Assembly (NCBI GenBank): GCA_947631465.1
Contig: CANRLK010000017.1
Coordinates: 1 to 34,595, forward strand
DNA: 34,595 bases
Direction of reading: 5' to 3'
Origin: an uncultured Clostridia bacterium
GTDB lineage: Bacteria; Bacillota; Clostridia; Christensenellales; Borkfalkiaceae
Part shown: in pieces, positions 1 through 7,523 of the stretch
How positions within the stretch are numbered: the first letter of the stretch is position 1
Layout of the letters: the number at the start of each line of letters is the position of its first letter
Translations under genes and position numbers: made by a program
The notes under the pieces: generated by a model
Seen by the model: only the letters and a program-made list of their open reading frames with translations
Databases searched by the model: none
What the model was told of the DNA's origin: nothing

Positions 1-1
1 C

Positions 2-2059
2 GGCAAGCCGCCGCATTTCCTCTGGAACTGCAAAATGCGTTTCGGCAAGACCTTTGCGACCTATGAACTCGCAAAGCGCATGAATTTTACCAAAATTCTC
101 GTGCTCACGTTCAAGCCCGCCGTTCAAAGTGCCTGGCAAGAGGACCTTTTAAGTCATGTCGATTTCGAGGGTTGGCAGTTTCTCTCCCACGACGGACTGA
201 CCTATGAAGAGGCGGATAAATCCCGACCGATCGTCTGCTTTGCCTCTTTCCAAGACTTTTTGGGAAAGAATGCAGCGGGCGGGATCAAACTCAATAACGT
301 TTGGGCACACAATGTGCTGTGGGATATGGTCGTCTTTGACGAGTACCACTACGGCGCATGGCGCGAAAAGGCAAAGGAACTTTTCGAAGCCGAGGATGAC
401 AGAGAAAAACGCGCCGAAAGCGGCGGCATGGACTACTTCAACGAGGACTATATGCCCATTTCCACGCGCTCGTATCTGTATTTATCGGGCACGCCCTTCC
501 GCGCGATCGCGGCGGGAGAGTTCATCGAGGAACAAATCTATAACTGGACGTATTCTGACGAACAGCGCGAAAAATTAAATTGGGACGAAACGCGCGGGCG
601 CAATCCTTACGAAGCGTTGCCGCGCATGGTCCTCATGACCTATCAACTGCCCGACAGCATTAAAGAGATCGCCGCCATGGGCGAATACGATGAGTTTGAC
701 CTCAACGTGTTTTTCTCCGCCGAGGGCGTGGGCGAATTTGCGCGTTTCAAATATGAGGACGAGGTGCAAAAGTGGCTCGATCTCATCCGCGGCGCGTATT
801 TGGAGACGAGTATCGACAACTTGCGCCTTGGAGCAAAGAAACCGCCGTTGCCGTTCTCCTCGGGAAGATTGCAAAACATTCTCCTACATACCGTTTGGTT
901 CTTGCCGAGCGTCGCCGCCTGTCACGCCATGCGGAATTTGCTCGCCGAAAAACGCAATACTTTCTATCACGATTATCACGTTGTCGTCTGTGCGGGCGCG
1001 GACGCGGGGATCGGGCTTGCCGCTCTCCCGCCCGTGAAAGCCGCCATGGATGAGCCGCTTGAAAGCAAGTCCATTACGCTCACCTGCGGGAAACTCACCA
1101 CGGGAGTCACGGTAAGACCCTGGACGGGCATCTTCATGCTCCGCAATCTCACGAGCCCCGAAACCTACTTCCAAGCCGCGTTCCGCGTGCAGTCTCCCTG
1201 GACGGTCAAAAATCCCACGGGGCTCGACCCCAACGCCGAAGAAATTTTGAAACGCGAATGCTATGTGTTCGACTTCGCGCCCGATCGCGCTTTGCGGCAG
1301 ATTTCCGATTACGCCTGCCGTCTCAACGTGGACGAAGTAAACCCCGAAAAGAAAGTCGCCGAGTTCATCAAATTCCTGCCCGTTCTCGCCTATGACGGCA
1401 GCAGCATGAAGCAGATCGACGCGGCGGGCATTCTCGACATCGCAACGAGCGGCACGACGGCGACCCTGCTTGCACGGCGTTGGGAATCGGCGTTGCTTGT
1501 CAACGTGGATAATGCGACTTTGGAACGCCTTATGAACAATCCGCAGGCAATGGAAGCCTTGCGCCGAATCGAGGGTTTCCGCTCTCTCAACGAGGACTTG
1601 GAGACGATCATCAATAAGTCCGAAAAGATCAAAAAGGCAAAGGAAAAGGCAAACGAGCGGGAACTTTCCAAAGCGGAGAAGAGAGAACTTACCGAGGACG
1701 AAAAAGAATATAAGAGCAAGCGAAAGGAAATTCAGCAAAAACTCATCAAGTTTGCGACGCGCGTGCCCGTGTTTATGTATCTCACCGACTACCGCGAACA
1801 GACGTTAAAGGAAGTCATCACGCAATTAGAGCCGAGTCTCTTCAAGCGCGTGACGGGTTTGGATGTGAAAGATTTCGAACTTCTCGTAAGTCTGAACGTG
1901 TTCAATGCGCCGCTCATGAACGACGCCGTGTTCAAATTCAAACGCTACGAGGACAGCTCGCTTTCCTATACGGGCATCAACCGCCATGCGCAAGAGACCA
2001 AAGTCGGTGGCTACGACACGTCCTCTCTCCGAACGGATATTTACGACGAAACGGCATAA
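2..2059 (+). CDS. SF2 helicase / restriction-type ATPase, 5'-truncated by window edge
   Basis: The frame is open from base 2, so the first ATG at 35 is internal: it lies inside the Walker A loop (codons before it give CK, then MRFGKTF). Motif II is DEYH at 338-349, motif III is SGTPF near residue 160 of the visible chain, and motif VI is a QAAFRVQSP stretch near residue 380. Together these make it a superfamily 2 DNA translocase/helicase of the kind found in restriction and other defence complexes. A Lys/Glu-rich, probably coiled segment (about residues 520-575) and an unrecognised C-terminal domain follow. No nuclease or methylase domain is visible in what remains. The stop lies 19 bases before the promoter of the next toxin-antitoxin pair. 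It is probably cargo of the left, decayed element. The fold is confident; the specific system is not. Confidence 0.8.
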   Translation, partial: GKPPHFLWNCKMRFGKTFATYELAKRMNFTKILVLTFKPAVQSAWQEDLLSHVDFEGWQFLSHDGLTYEEADKSRPIVCFASFQDFLGKNAAGGIKLNNVWAHNVLWDMVVFDEYHYGAWREKAKELFEAEDDREKRAESGGMDYFNEDYMPISTRSYLYLSGTPFRAIAAGEFIEEQIYNWTYSDEQREKLNWDETRGRNPYEALPRMVLMTYQLPDSIKEIAAMGEYDEFDLNVFFSAEGVGEFARFKYEDEVQKWLDLIRGAYLETSIDNLRLGAKKPPLPFSSGRLQNILLHTVWFLPSVAACHAMRNLLAEKRNTFYHDYHVVVCAGADAGIGLAALPPVKAAMDEPLESKSITLTCGKLTTGVTVRPWTGIFMLRNLTSPETYFQAAFRVQSPWTVKNPTGLDPNAEEILKRECYVFDFAPDRALRQISDYACRLNVDEVNPEKKVAEFIKFLPVLAYDGSSMKQIDAAGILDIATSGTTATLLARRWESALLVNVDNATLERLMNNPQAMEALRRIEGFRSLNEDLETIINKSEKIKKAKEKANERELSKAEKRELTEDEKEYKSKRKEIQQKLIKFATRVPVFMYLTDYREQTLKEVITQLEPSLFKRVTGLDVKDFELLVSLNVFNAPLMNDAVFKFKRYEDSSLSYTGINRHAQETKVGGYDTSSLRTDIYDETA

Positions 2060-2077
2060 TTTTCTGTTTGAGAGCTC

Positions 2078-2106
2078 TTGACAATGCGGCATAATTGTGC
2101 TATAAT
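2078..2106 (+). promoter_or_regulatory. Consensus sigma-A promoter of the toxin-antitoxin pair
   Basis: TTGACA at 2078-2083, a 17-base spacer and TATAAT at 2101-2106 form an exact consensus promoter. A repeated CATAAT/TATAAT-type motif overlaps it and could bind the autoregulating antitoxin. The ribosome site GGAGGGG precedes the ATG at 2136. Confidence 0.8.
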
Positions 2107-2135
2107 CATGGCATAGTATAGAGCGGAGGGGAATT

Positions 2136-2393
2136 ATGCAGATCATTCCGATTCGGGACTTAAGGGACACGACGAAAATTTCCGAGATGTGCAACGCAAC
2201 GAACGAGCCGATTTTCGTCACCAAAAACGGGTACGGGGACATGGTCGTCATGAGCATGGCGGCGTATGAACAGCGGCTCGCGCAAGCGGAGATGTACAAC
2301 AAGATCATGGAGGGCAAAGCGCAGGCGGACAGCGGCAATTTGCTCGACGGCAGAGAAGCAATGGCGCAACTGAGGGCGAAATATGCAAAGTAA
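2136..2393 (+). CDS. Phd/YefM-family antitoxin
   Basis: This 85-residue protein begins with the typical antitoxin N-terminus: an IPIRDLRD strand-helix, then a segment ending in PIFVTKNGYGDMVVMSMAAYE that matches the Phd/YefM DNA-binding fold. The C-terminal half is a charged helix that in this family wraps the toxin. It has its own consensus promoter and a GGAGG ribosome site. It overlaps the next ORF by 11 bases, the usual layout of a coupled antitoxin-toxin pair. Family members repress their own operon and neutralise a RelE/ParE-type toxin. It looks intact although its partner is not. Confidence 0.88.
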   Translation: MQIIPIRDLRDTTKISEMCNATNEPIFVTKNGYGDMVVMSMAAYEQRLAQAEMYNKIMEGKAQADSGNLLDGREAMAQLRAKYAK

Positions 2394-2595
2394 GTACGGC
2401 TTTCGCTTTACGCCGATTGCCCTGCGTGATATTGACGAGGCGCTTTCTTACATAGCGGAGACACTTGCAAACGTACAAGCCGCGGAAAAACTCTTTCACG
2501 ACATCGAGAAAGCGATTGATACGGTTTGCGAGTTTCCGTTTTCTTCCGCCGACTGCAAGATTGGCGGGAGATTTTCTTTTGTGAAAAGTTTATGA
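2383..2595 (+). pseudogene. Truncated ParE/RelE-type toxin
   Basis: The start overlaps the antitoxin gene. The first ~60 residues match the ParE/RelE toxin fold: a strand FRFTPIALRDIDEALSYI, then an AAEKLFHDIEKAI helix and an FPFSSADC turn. Family members usually run to about 95-105 residues, ending with two or three beta strands that carry the active surface (typically ...VVGNYLVFYRV... and a final strand). Here the chain stops at residue 70 after an unrelated FSFVKSL tail. The 3' part is therefore lost, probably at a recombination junction near 2565-2590. I expect no toxin activity. The antitoxin would then be an orphan regulator. Confidence 0.7.
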
Positions 2596-2787
2596 AATTT
2601 TTTCTAAGACCACCGACTTTTGAGAAAAAGTGTCCTTGTTATAGTGTAGGGGTTAGTAATTTCAAAACTCATGTCCTTGTTAAAATGGAAGCTATGGAAT
2701 ATGAAGGAGGAATATCTATGACGTGAATAAAACAAAATAATGAATAAAAACAAGGGAAAAGTGTTGCACGAGGGAGGGAAAAAATAA
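2596..2787. other. Junction segment without a gene
   Basis: AT-rich linker between the broken toxin and copy A of the recombination module. A perfect ribosome site (AAGGAGGAATATCT) at about 2704-2717 is followed by ATG ACG TGA, a start with only two codons. This is probably the amputated beginning of a lost gene. A phrase GTCCTTGTTA is repeated at about 2631 and 2671. Confidence 0.4.
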
Positions 2788-2960
2788 GCAGGTTAAGGCA
2801 GATGCCACAAGGCACCTTGCGAAGCCCCCGAACAGGGGGGCGGACAAGTCTGATACCGACTTTCCTTGCGGGGAGAAAAGAAAATTGAGTCCACGCAAGA
2901 AAAGAAAAAACCGCGCTGTCTTTTTCCCAAAATTTCTCGTTCTTCCGTAAACTTTTTTCG
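2788..2960 (+). ncRNA. Decayed copy of structured leader RNA
   Basis: Homologous to 10061-10240. The hairpins are recognisable but damaged: GATGCC faces GGCACC, AAGTCTG faces CCGACTT, and the right arm of the TTCCTTGCG stem is CGCAAGAAA. Damage falls in paired positions, in line with loss of function together with the adjacent module. Confidence 0.45.
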
Positions 2961-2982
2961 TCGAACCTCTTGACAAACAGGA

Positions 2983-3339
2983 ATGATTAGCGACGAAGAG
3001 ATTTTGCGCAAAGCCAAAACAGAGCGAGAAATGCCTGTGGAAGAAGTGGTGCGGTATGAGCAAATCGCAAAGCCCGAACATTACGGGAAATACGGCACAC
3101 TTGCCCTTGCCTATCTTCAAAATCATCGGATAGACAAACTTGTAGAGATCAACGATCTTCCCGAATATTTGCATGAGATAGACCGTCAAGCGGACGAACT
3201 GTATGACACGCTCTATCGGCAAATGTCCGAGTGGGACGAGTACAAGCGGACGGGAGATTATCTTACCGACGTTCAGAGGATAAAGACAATGCAGAGCATC
3301 ATCGAAGAGACGATTTTAGATCAAATCGTCTATGTCTGA
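2983..3339 (+). CDS. TnpV-like protein, copy A (likely unexpressed)
   Basis: This 118-residue ORF resembles the small TnpV proteins of clostridial transposons and integrative elements. The recognisable part is the second half: YLHEIDRQADELYDTL, then a C-terminal helix ending in ETILDQIVYV. The biochemical role of TnpV is not established. The coding frame is open. Compared with copy B, the DNA between the AGGA motifs upstream has been deleted, removing the -10 box, the palindrome and the AGGAGG ribosome site, so the ATG at 2983 has no convincing start signal. Bases 3098-3275 are identical to 10420-10597, whereas the first 40 codons differ at several positions. Confidence 0.6.
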   Translation: MISDEEILRKAKTEREMPVEEVVRYEQIAKPEHYGKYGTLALAYLQNHRIDKLVEINDLPEYLHEIDRQADELYDTLYRQMSEWDEYKRTGDYLTDVQRIKTMQSIIEETILDQIVYV

Positions 3340-3531
3340 GGGAACGCCGAAAAAGATCTTAAACAAGAGAACGCTTTACGAAGAAGCAACTCATCTATGA
3401 GGGTTGGGAAGTGCTGAAAGCGCGGGCGCAGAAGCCCAAATAATTAAATCCCTGTGTGGACTAATTCATGAAAATTCCGAACAGGATTTCTCATAGAGTT
3501 TCGCAGAAAAATTCATAAAAGGAGGTCTTTT

Positions 3532-3561
3532 GTGAATGGAGAGAGAACATGGTATCCTTGA
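3532..3561 (+). pseudogene. Remnant of the 23-residue ORF upstream of integrase
   Basis: The AAAGGAGG ribosome site and GTG start match copy B (10855-10926), but a TGG-to-TGA change stops translation after nine codons. The rest of the frame is still recognisable to about 3603. Confidence 0.55.
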
Positions 3562-3599
3562 CGGTGGAACACGCCGTCACACATTAAAAATAAGGAGAA

Positions 3600-4396
3600 T
3601 TGACAGAGCAGGAATTAAACAGCATTATTGCTTTCGGCATTTGCATGATCTCCTTATCGCCGAAGATCCGAAAAGACTTCTCAATATCGCTTTTTCTCTG
3701 TTCTTCTCCCGAGCTTAAAATATTTTCAGCTGTCGCCCGCAACAACTGTCGCGCAAGGGCGCTTTCTTCCTCGGGAATGTTTTTGATTGTTACATTCAGA
3801 AAAGAATTTAGGACGGAGGGCTGCACCGCTCATATCCGCAAGCGCAAGAGCGGGAAAACCCATTGGAACTATGAGGTGCGTTATCGCAGACACGGCTACA
3901 ACATCTCCGCCTCTGCAAACAACCTCGAAGAAGCAAAGATGAAGTTTCTTGTCAAACTCAAAGAAGCGGAAAAGACGGGCAGAAAAGCTCCCGAGAAAAA
4001 GCCGACATCCAAAAAGTTAGGCGAGTTCGCGGACTACATCTTTGAAACCTATTACAAACGCAAGGTCACGGCGGAGACTTATAAGAACAATCTCAACCGC
4101 TATCGAAAACACATTGAACCGATTTTCGGCAATCGAGAAGATCATGCCTGCCGACTGTCAAGCCCTCATCGACGGCATTGAAGAACAGGGTAAGGGCAAA
4201 ACAGTCGATGAGATTTGTTCGATCTTGAACATGCTCTTTAACCTCGCCATAAAACACAGCATTCTCACGCACAATCCGATGGAACTCGTCTTTCATAAAC
4301 AGCACGAGACGCAACACGGAAAGGCACTCACGAAAGAGGAAGGGCGATTTCATCGTATCATAGTAAACGGAAGAGGTTATATAAGTCATAAAATTA
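3600..4396 (+). pseudogene. Broken tyrosine integrase, copy A
   Basis: Compared with the intact integrase at 10923-12161, four lesions are visible. The segment 3630-3793 is reverse-complemented. An 8-bp deletion near 4130 shifts the frame. Sequence after about 4343 jumps to a site ~110 bp further along the gene. The whole catalytic C-terminus (R, HxxR-type and Tyr motifs) is missing, replaced by tRNA-derived repeats. The middle (about 3794-4130 and 4130-4343) still encodes the arm-binding and core-binding domains in two frames. It cannot produce an active recombinase. Confidence 0.85.
3630..3793. other. Inverted segment inside integrase copy A
   Basis: Bases 3630-3793 are the reverse complement of 10953-11125 in copy B, with a ~10-bp internal deletion and a few substitutions. 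The flanks on both sides are in normal orientation. The boundaries show only single-base G/C symmetry rather than a clear inverted repeat. Confidence 0.8.
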
Positions 4397-4457
4397 AGGA
4401 GACGGGATTTGCGCCTTGGGCGGCGCGCACGATTGACAAACGCTCACGACCTCTTGG
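4397..4457 (-). repeat. Scarred tRNA-Pro 3'-end fragment 1
   Basis: Matches AGGAGACGGGATTTG of the tRNA-Pro acceptor/T-arm, then switches to CGCCTTGGGCGGCGC and unrelated bases before resuming with CACGACCTCTTGG from the anticodon arm. It reads as an attachment-site copy with an insertion. Confidence 0.55.
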
Positions 4458-4482
4458 GTTTCGTCAAAAGTAAAAATCATAA

Positions 4483-4548
4483 AGAGGAGACGGGATTTGC
4501 GCCTTTGGCGGCGCTCGATTGTTAGATACCCACGACCTCTTGGTCCCT
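4483..4548 (-). repeat. Scarred tRNA-Pro 3'-half fragment 2
   Basis: GAGGAGACGGGATTTG and CCCACGACCTCTTGGTCCC both match the intact tRNA-Pro gene, but ~28 bases starting GCGCCTTTGGCGGCGC separate them. Same chimeric junction as at 4401 and 4748. Confidence 0.6.
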
Positions 4549-4702
4549 CGTCGTTGCTCGTCCCTTTTCCTCGCTTTTCTTGCGAAAAGCTCACCTTTGG
4601 GACGGCAACTCCTCTTCCCATAAAAATACTGCGTCTTTTTATGGGAGCCCTTTTTCTTCCTTGGTTCGGTCCGAAAGAGGACGTGTACAAACATCACATA
4701 AA

Positions 4703-4741
4703 CCAAAAATCGGTCTACCCATAGGGTAAACCGATTTTTGG
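4703..4741 (-). terminator. Hairpin terminator abutting attachment-site copy 3
   Basis: CCAAAAATCGGT/ACCGATTTTTGG with inner TACCC/GGGTA makes an almost perfect 18-bp stem. On the minus strand it directly follows the CCA of the tRNA-derived site, the place of a tRNA transcription terminator. Confidence 0.6.
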
Positions 4742-4759
4742 TCGAGGAGACGGGATTTG
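4739..4759 (-). repeat. Attachment-site-like tRNA-Pro 3' end, copy 3
   Basis: Twenty-one bases from TGG (CCA of the tRNA) through GATTTG are identical to 12255-12275. The sequence then departs into the GCGCCTTTGGCGGCGC chimera. Marks a former element end. Confidence 0.6.
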
Positions 4760-5006
4760 CGCCTTTGGCGGCGCTTTGGGCAGCGGGGACTGCCGCAAAG
4801 CCCGTCGCGCTTGCCAGCGCTCCTGTCGCGAGGCAACTCACAGCGCACTGCGCTGATGAGTATAAATGCCTCGCTTCCACCCCGGTGAACAGCACACTGT
4901 GCTGTTCAGTTTGCGGCAAACTTATCCGTTATACAACATTTCGCCCGCAAACCGATTGCTCCCGCAATCGCCTCCCACCCTCAAATCCCGTCTCTATTCG
5001 TTAAAA
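4760..5006. other. Non-coding unit bounded by inverted tRNA fragments
   Basis: GAGACGGGATTTG at about 4747-4759 faces its reverse complement CAAATCCCGTCTC at 4982-4994, framing ~220 bp without a credible gene. Several short palindromes occur inside, for example GAACAGCAC...GTGCTGTTC near 4887-4909. It looks like a cargo-less integration remnant or small non-autonomous repeat. Confidence 0.4.
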
Positions 5007-5044
5007 CACGGCGGAGCATAGACAAATGTCTATGCCCCGCCGTG
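5007..5044 (-). terminator. Strong hairpin terminator next to attL
   Basis: CACGGCGG/CCGCCGTG and GCATAGACA/TGTCTATGC pair with one A/C internal mismatch and a 2-base loop. On the minus strand it is followed by TGTTTTAA, fitting a terminator downstream of the tRNA-derived site. Confidence 0.65.
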
Positions 5045-5069
5045 GTCGAGGAGACGGGATTTGAACCCA
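5043..5069 (-). repeat. attL of the integrative element (27-bp direct repeat)
   Basis: All 27 bases are identical to 12255-12281, the 3' end and T-arm of tRNA-Pro. This is the displaced copy left by integration into the tRNA 3' end. Confidence 0.8.
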
Positions 5070-5463
5070 ACAAGGTTTTGAAAAACCACAATATATAGTA
5101 TTCCATAATAATAGGAACATATATATGTTGTATTTTATGCCCCGTGTCCCAAACATGCCCCAAACTAAAAAATATTAGAATATCGCCGCCCGAAAAACTT
5201 CTCAATATCCTTTTTGATCCGACTAAAATAGTCGGATCTTATCATAATTGTGCTAACATATCAACATGGTTTAGTCGAGCTTTGAGAGTTATTATATCAT
5301 CTCCGATCAAAATGTTAGTTCATTTATAAATAATGAAGTCTTATGAGGATTTACATGGGAATTTTTGTAAGCAAAATTTTACATTATATAAAAACGGTGA
5401 TGAGCGCATACGTCGTTTGGGGAAAGTTTGCGAAAGACGGCAAACAATTGCATTTCAAAATTA
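5070..5463. other. AT-rich element end without a supported gene
   Basis: Nothing coding is convincing here. A perfect hairpin GATCCGACTA-AAA-TAGTCGGATC lies at 5216-5238. The phrase around 5180-5215 resembles the reversed integrase N-terminus of copy A, and 5133-5160 resembles an integrase C-terminal tail (repeated CCCCA/CCCAAAC), so fragments of an older integrase may be present. Confidence 0.4.
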
Positions 5464-5658
5464 CTAAAGGCGGGAGAAAACTCCCGCCTGTTTTATCAAC
5501 AATAAATGGTTGCGCAAAGTTATTTTTTGGAAAATTTCATAATCAACCCACCTTGTATCAATCGATCGGAAAGCGGTTTTTGAGGTTTTTTCGGATGATT
5601 TTTTCGGTTTTTCTTCTGTTTTTTTAAAGTCGGAAGAATTGCACATGGGGCATTTCAA
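5464..5658 (-). pseudogene. Small zinc-finger-like ORF, probably frameshifted
   Basis: The 64-residue frame starts with TTG and reads KCPMCNSSDF, one CxxC knuckle like the start of a zinc-ribbon protein. A good ribosome site (AAAGGAAAG) instead serves an ATG at about 5674 in another frame. Removing one T from the following TTT would join them as MEKRLKCPMC. No second CxxC is present and the end runs into a terminator hairpin. I read it as a decayed last gene of the operon, or a TTG-started microprotein. Confidence 0.4.
5468..5495. terminator. Hairpin terminator at the end of the cargo operon
   Basis: AGGCGGGAG-AAAA-CTCCCGCCT is a perfect 9-bp GC-rich stem. It is followed by GTTTT on the plus strand and by TTTAGTAATTTT on the minus strand, so it may work in both directions. 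It sits where the minus-strand operon ends. Confidence 0.6.
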
Positions 5659-5687
5659 ATCTTTTTTCCATTTTATTTACTTTCCTT

Positions 5688-7076
5688 TTATCGATCTTTT
5701 GTTAGTTCGCTTTCTATCGCTTTGATTTTCGCATTGACCTTGAAGAGTTCTGCTTTGATGGGATCTAACGTACCATCTACTTCTTTTCGTTGTATCAAGG
5801 CCTGCTTAGCGACTGCCGTTTTTTCTTTTTCCGCATCGTCAATCTGCGCTTGAATCACCTTTTTCTCTTTGGATTTGAATAGACCAAGTGCCTTTTTATC
5901 CGCTTGCAATTTTTCGATCTTACTCTTGATTTGGTTGAGTTGTACAAATGCAGGGACTTCTTCTTTTTTCTTTTGAAGAGCGGCTATTTGATCGTCATAT
6001 TGCTTTTTTGCTTCTTGCAATTGGGACAATTCTTTATCTAATTTTTCTTTCTCTTTTTTATGATTGGCCCAGTACTCGGTTATTCTCTTTTGTGCGATTG
6101 ATTTCGCCCTTTGGATCTTTTTCTCACGAAAGGCTTTCGCTTTGGCTGTCCAGGCTTGAATTTGAGTATTCCTTGAGGCAATTGCCGCCCCTGTTAGAAC
6201 TTGGCTTTTATGATATTGCCAATCGTAATACTTCCACCCACAAGAGTCACGAACGAGCTCATTGATTTTTACCATATAATCATATACCGACGCTCTCCTT
6301 TCATAAAGCTCCAAGTCATCGGCCTCGTCTTCCTCATACAAAGCAGCCGCAATTTTTAACGCTTCTAGACAAAAATCTGATTCCTCTACAAAACGCTTAT
6401 GCTGATAATCCCCCGGCCAACCATCGTCTCCTCGATAATCTTTCCAAACTGTCGCATCATATTTGTTCACAATCTCATTCACTATGATATCACCAAACTC
6501 TTTTCCCAATATTGATGTCTTGATGCCGCTTTTTGCAAGAAAACCAATGGAATTTGATGTTATTGTAGTAAATACATCGTTATGAAGACCTGTTAAGTCG
6601 CTTTCTCTGGGGTGGTTCATGAAATTTTGCATACGAAGTGTCAGAAGGGCTTTGTGTAAGTTGCCAATTTCTTGTTTACATTCCTCCGCTACCTCCGTCT
6701 TTTTTTCTTCAGGGCAATTCTCCAGTGCATGTGTAAACGCATTAATTGTTTCACTTATTCTTTGGTTAGCCAATGTAGATTGCCAGCCTACCGCTTTACC
6801 TTTAATAAACCATGCTTCATACGAAGATGGGTCGACTTCAATAATTTTGTTACAGTAGTTATCCGCTTCTGCGTTATTGCCCGCCTCTAAAGCATTTTTT
6901 GCCATCGAAAGATAATTTTCTACTAAATGCGAACTGTCCACATGGACCGCTCCTTCAATCATCATCTTCTTGGCTTCTTCTACGGAATACTTTGTGCCGC
7001 AAACCTGGCACACAAACATGCCGTCTTGCTTTACTATATCCGTGCTGCCGCACATTTCACATTTTAACTGTTTCAT
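5688..7076 (-). CDS. Zinc-ribbon, TPR-like and coiled-coil protein
   Basis: 462 residues. The N-terminus is a TFIIB-type zinc ribbon with four cysteines (C6, C9, C23, C26). Residues ~50-140 form helical repeats resembling TPRs (an ENYLSMAKNALEAGNNAEAD... segment with EVDPSSYEAWFIKG). The middle (~150-330) is helical and unrecognised. Residues ~335-460 are a long Lys/Glu/Gln-rich coiled coil. There is no signal peptide or membrane segment. Its ATG overlaps the TIR gene stop (ATGA), with AAAGGAG upstream, so translation is coupled to the TIR protein. By position it could be a sensor or scaffold for the TIR protein. That is inference; no enzymatic domain is visible. Confidence 0.75.
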   Translation of the reverse strand: MKQLKCEMCGSTDIVKQDGMFVCQVCGTKYSVEEAKKMMIEGAVHVDSSHLVENYLSMAKNALEAGNNAEADNYCNKIIEVDPSSYEAWFIKGKAVGWQSTLANQRISETINAFTHALENCPEEKKTEVAEECKQEIGNLHKALLTLRMQNFMNHPRESDLTGLHNDVFTTITSNSIGFLAKSGIKTSILGKEFGDIIVNEIVNKYDATVWKDYRGDDGWPGDYQHKRFVEESDFCLEALKIAAALYEEDEADDLELYERRASVYDYMVKINELVRDSCGWKYYDWQYHKSQVLTGAAIASRNTQIQAWTAKAKAFREKKIQRAKSIAQKRITEYWANHKKEKEKLDKELSQLQEAKKQYDDQIAALQKKKEEVPAFVQLNQIKSKIEKLQADKKALGLFKSKEKKVIQAQIDDAEKEKTAVAKQALIQRKEVDGTLDPIKAELFKVNAKIKAIESELTKDR

Positions 7077-7507
7077 TTGTTTTCTCCTTTAATTTTTTCT
7101 AATTCTTTTTTTGCTTCTTCCGCAAGCTTTTGTGTGCTTTGACTTTTTGCATATTTGAAACTAATCTCCTTAAGAAAAGGATAATGTTTTTCTACTAGGT
7201 CCGATTTATTTATTTGATACAAAATCGGTAAAATCAATTTTCTCCCTTCGGAAAATTGTCTTTTAAATAGTTGCCTGATCTCATATTCTGTCCAGTCTCT
7301 TCCAAAGTACTTGCGAGAGATTACTACAATTGCAAGTTTGGAATTTTTTAGTCCGTTATCAATTTTTTCTCTTATATCATCGCCCCAAGTTATTTCATCT
7401 GTATCATAAAATACTTTGATGTCTAACTTTTTCAGTTCTTCTACAAGATCATCAACATACTTTAACTTGTCCTTATGGCAATGAGAAACAAAAATATCAT
7501 ATTCCAT
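7073..7507 (-). CDS. TIR-domain protein (candidate NAD-cleaving effector)
   Basis: The 144-residue protein is essentially a single TIR domain. It has DIFVSHCHKD at the first strand, a KVFYDTDEITWGDDI box-2 region, LAIVVISRKYFGRDW, then E76 in W72-x3-E76, the position of the catalytic glutamate in NAD-hydrolysing TIRs. A short helical tail rich in Lys/Glu follows. Bacterial TIR domains in defence systems commonly degrade NAD+ or make cyclic ADP-ribose signals. Retention of the glutamate favours an enzyme over a pure adaptor. There is no other domain, so sensing must come from partners. Ribosome site AAAGGAG. It lies 16 bases after the 4-TM gene and overlaps the next gene by 4 bases. Confidence 0.88.
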   Translation of the reverse strand: MEYDIFVSHCHKDKLKYVDDLVEELKKLDIKVFYDTDEITWGDDIREKIDNGLKNSKLAIVVISRKYFGRDWTEYEIRQLFKRQFSEGRKLILPILYQINKSDLVEKHYPFLKEISFKYAKSQSTQKLAEEAKKELEKIKGENK

Positions 7508-7523
7508 ATTTTTCTTGCTCCTT

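Larger units (their letters stand above)
2788..4396 (+). mobile_element. Decayed recombination module, copy A (sibling of 10047-11690)
   Basis: Order and sequence match the intact module at 10.06-12.16 kb: structured leader, tnpV, 23-residue ORF, tyrosine integrase. Copy A has lost the tnpV promoter, operator and ribosome site. It has a nonsense codon in the small ORF, an inversion in the integrase N-terminus, an 8-bp deletion at about 4130 and a larger deletion after about 4343. It is therefore a dead relative of the element to its right, lying in tandem at the same tRNA-Pro locus. Confidence 0.8.

Noticed and set aside
884..1738. 284-residue minus-strand frame
   Set aside because: Antisense to the helicase gene, which has clear motifs; no independent start signal.
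4464..4919. Overlapping minus-strand frames across the att array
   Set aside because: They run through tRNA-derived repeats and a terminator; the reading frame is a by-product of the repeat sequence.
5343..5627. 94-residue plus-strand frame at the element's left end
   Set aside because: It crosses a terminator hairpin, lacks a ribosome site and gives a low-complexity Phe-rich end.
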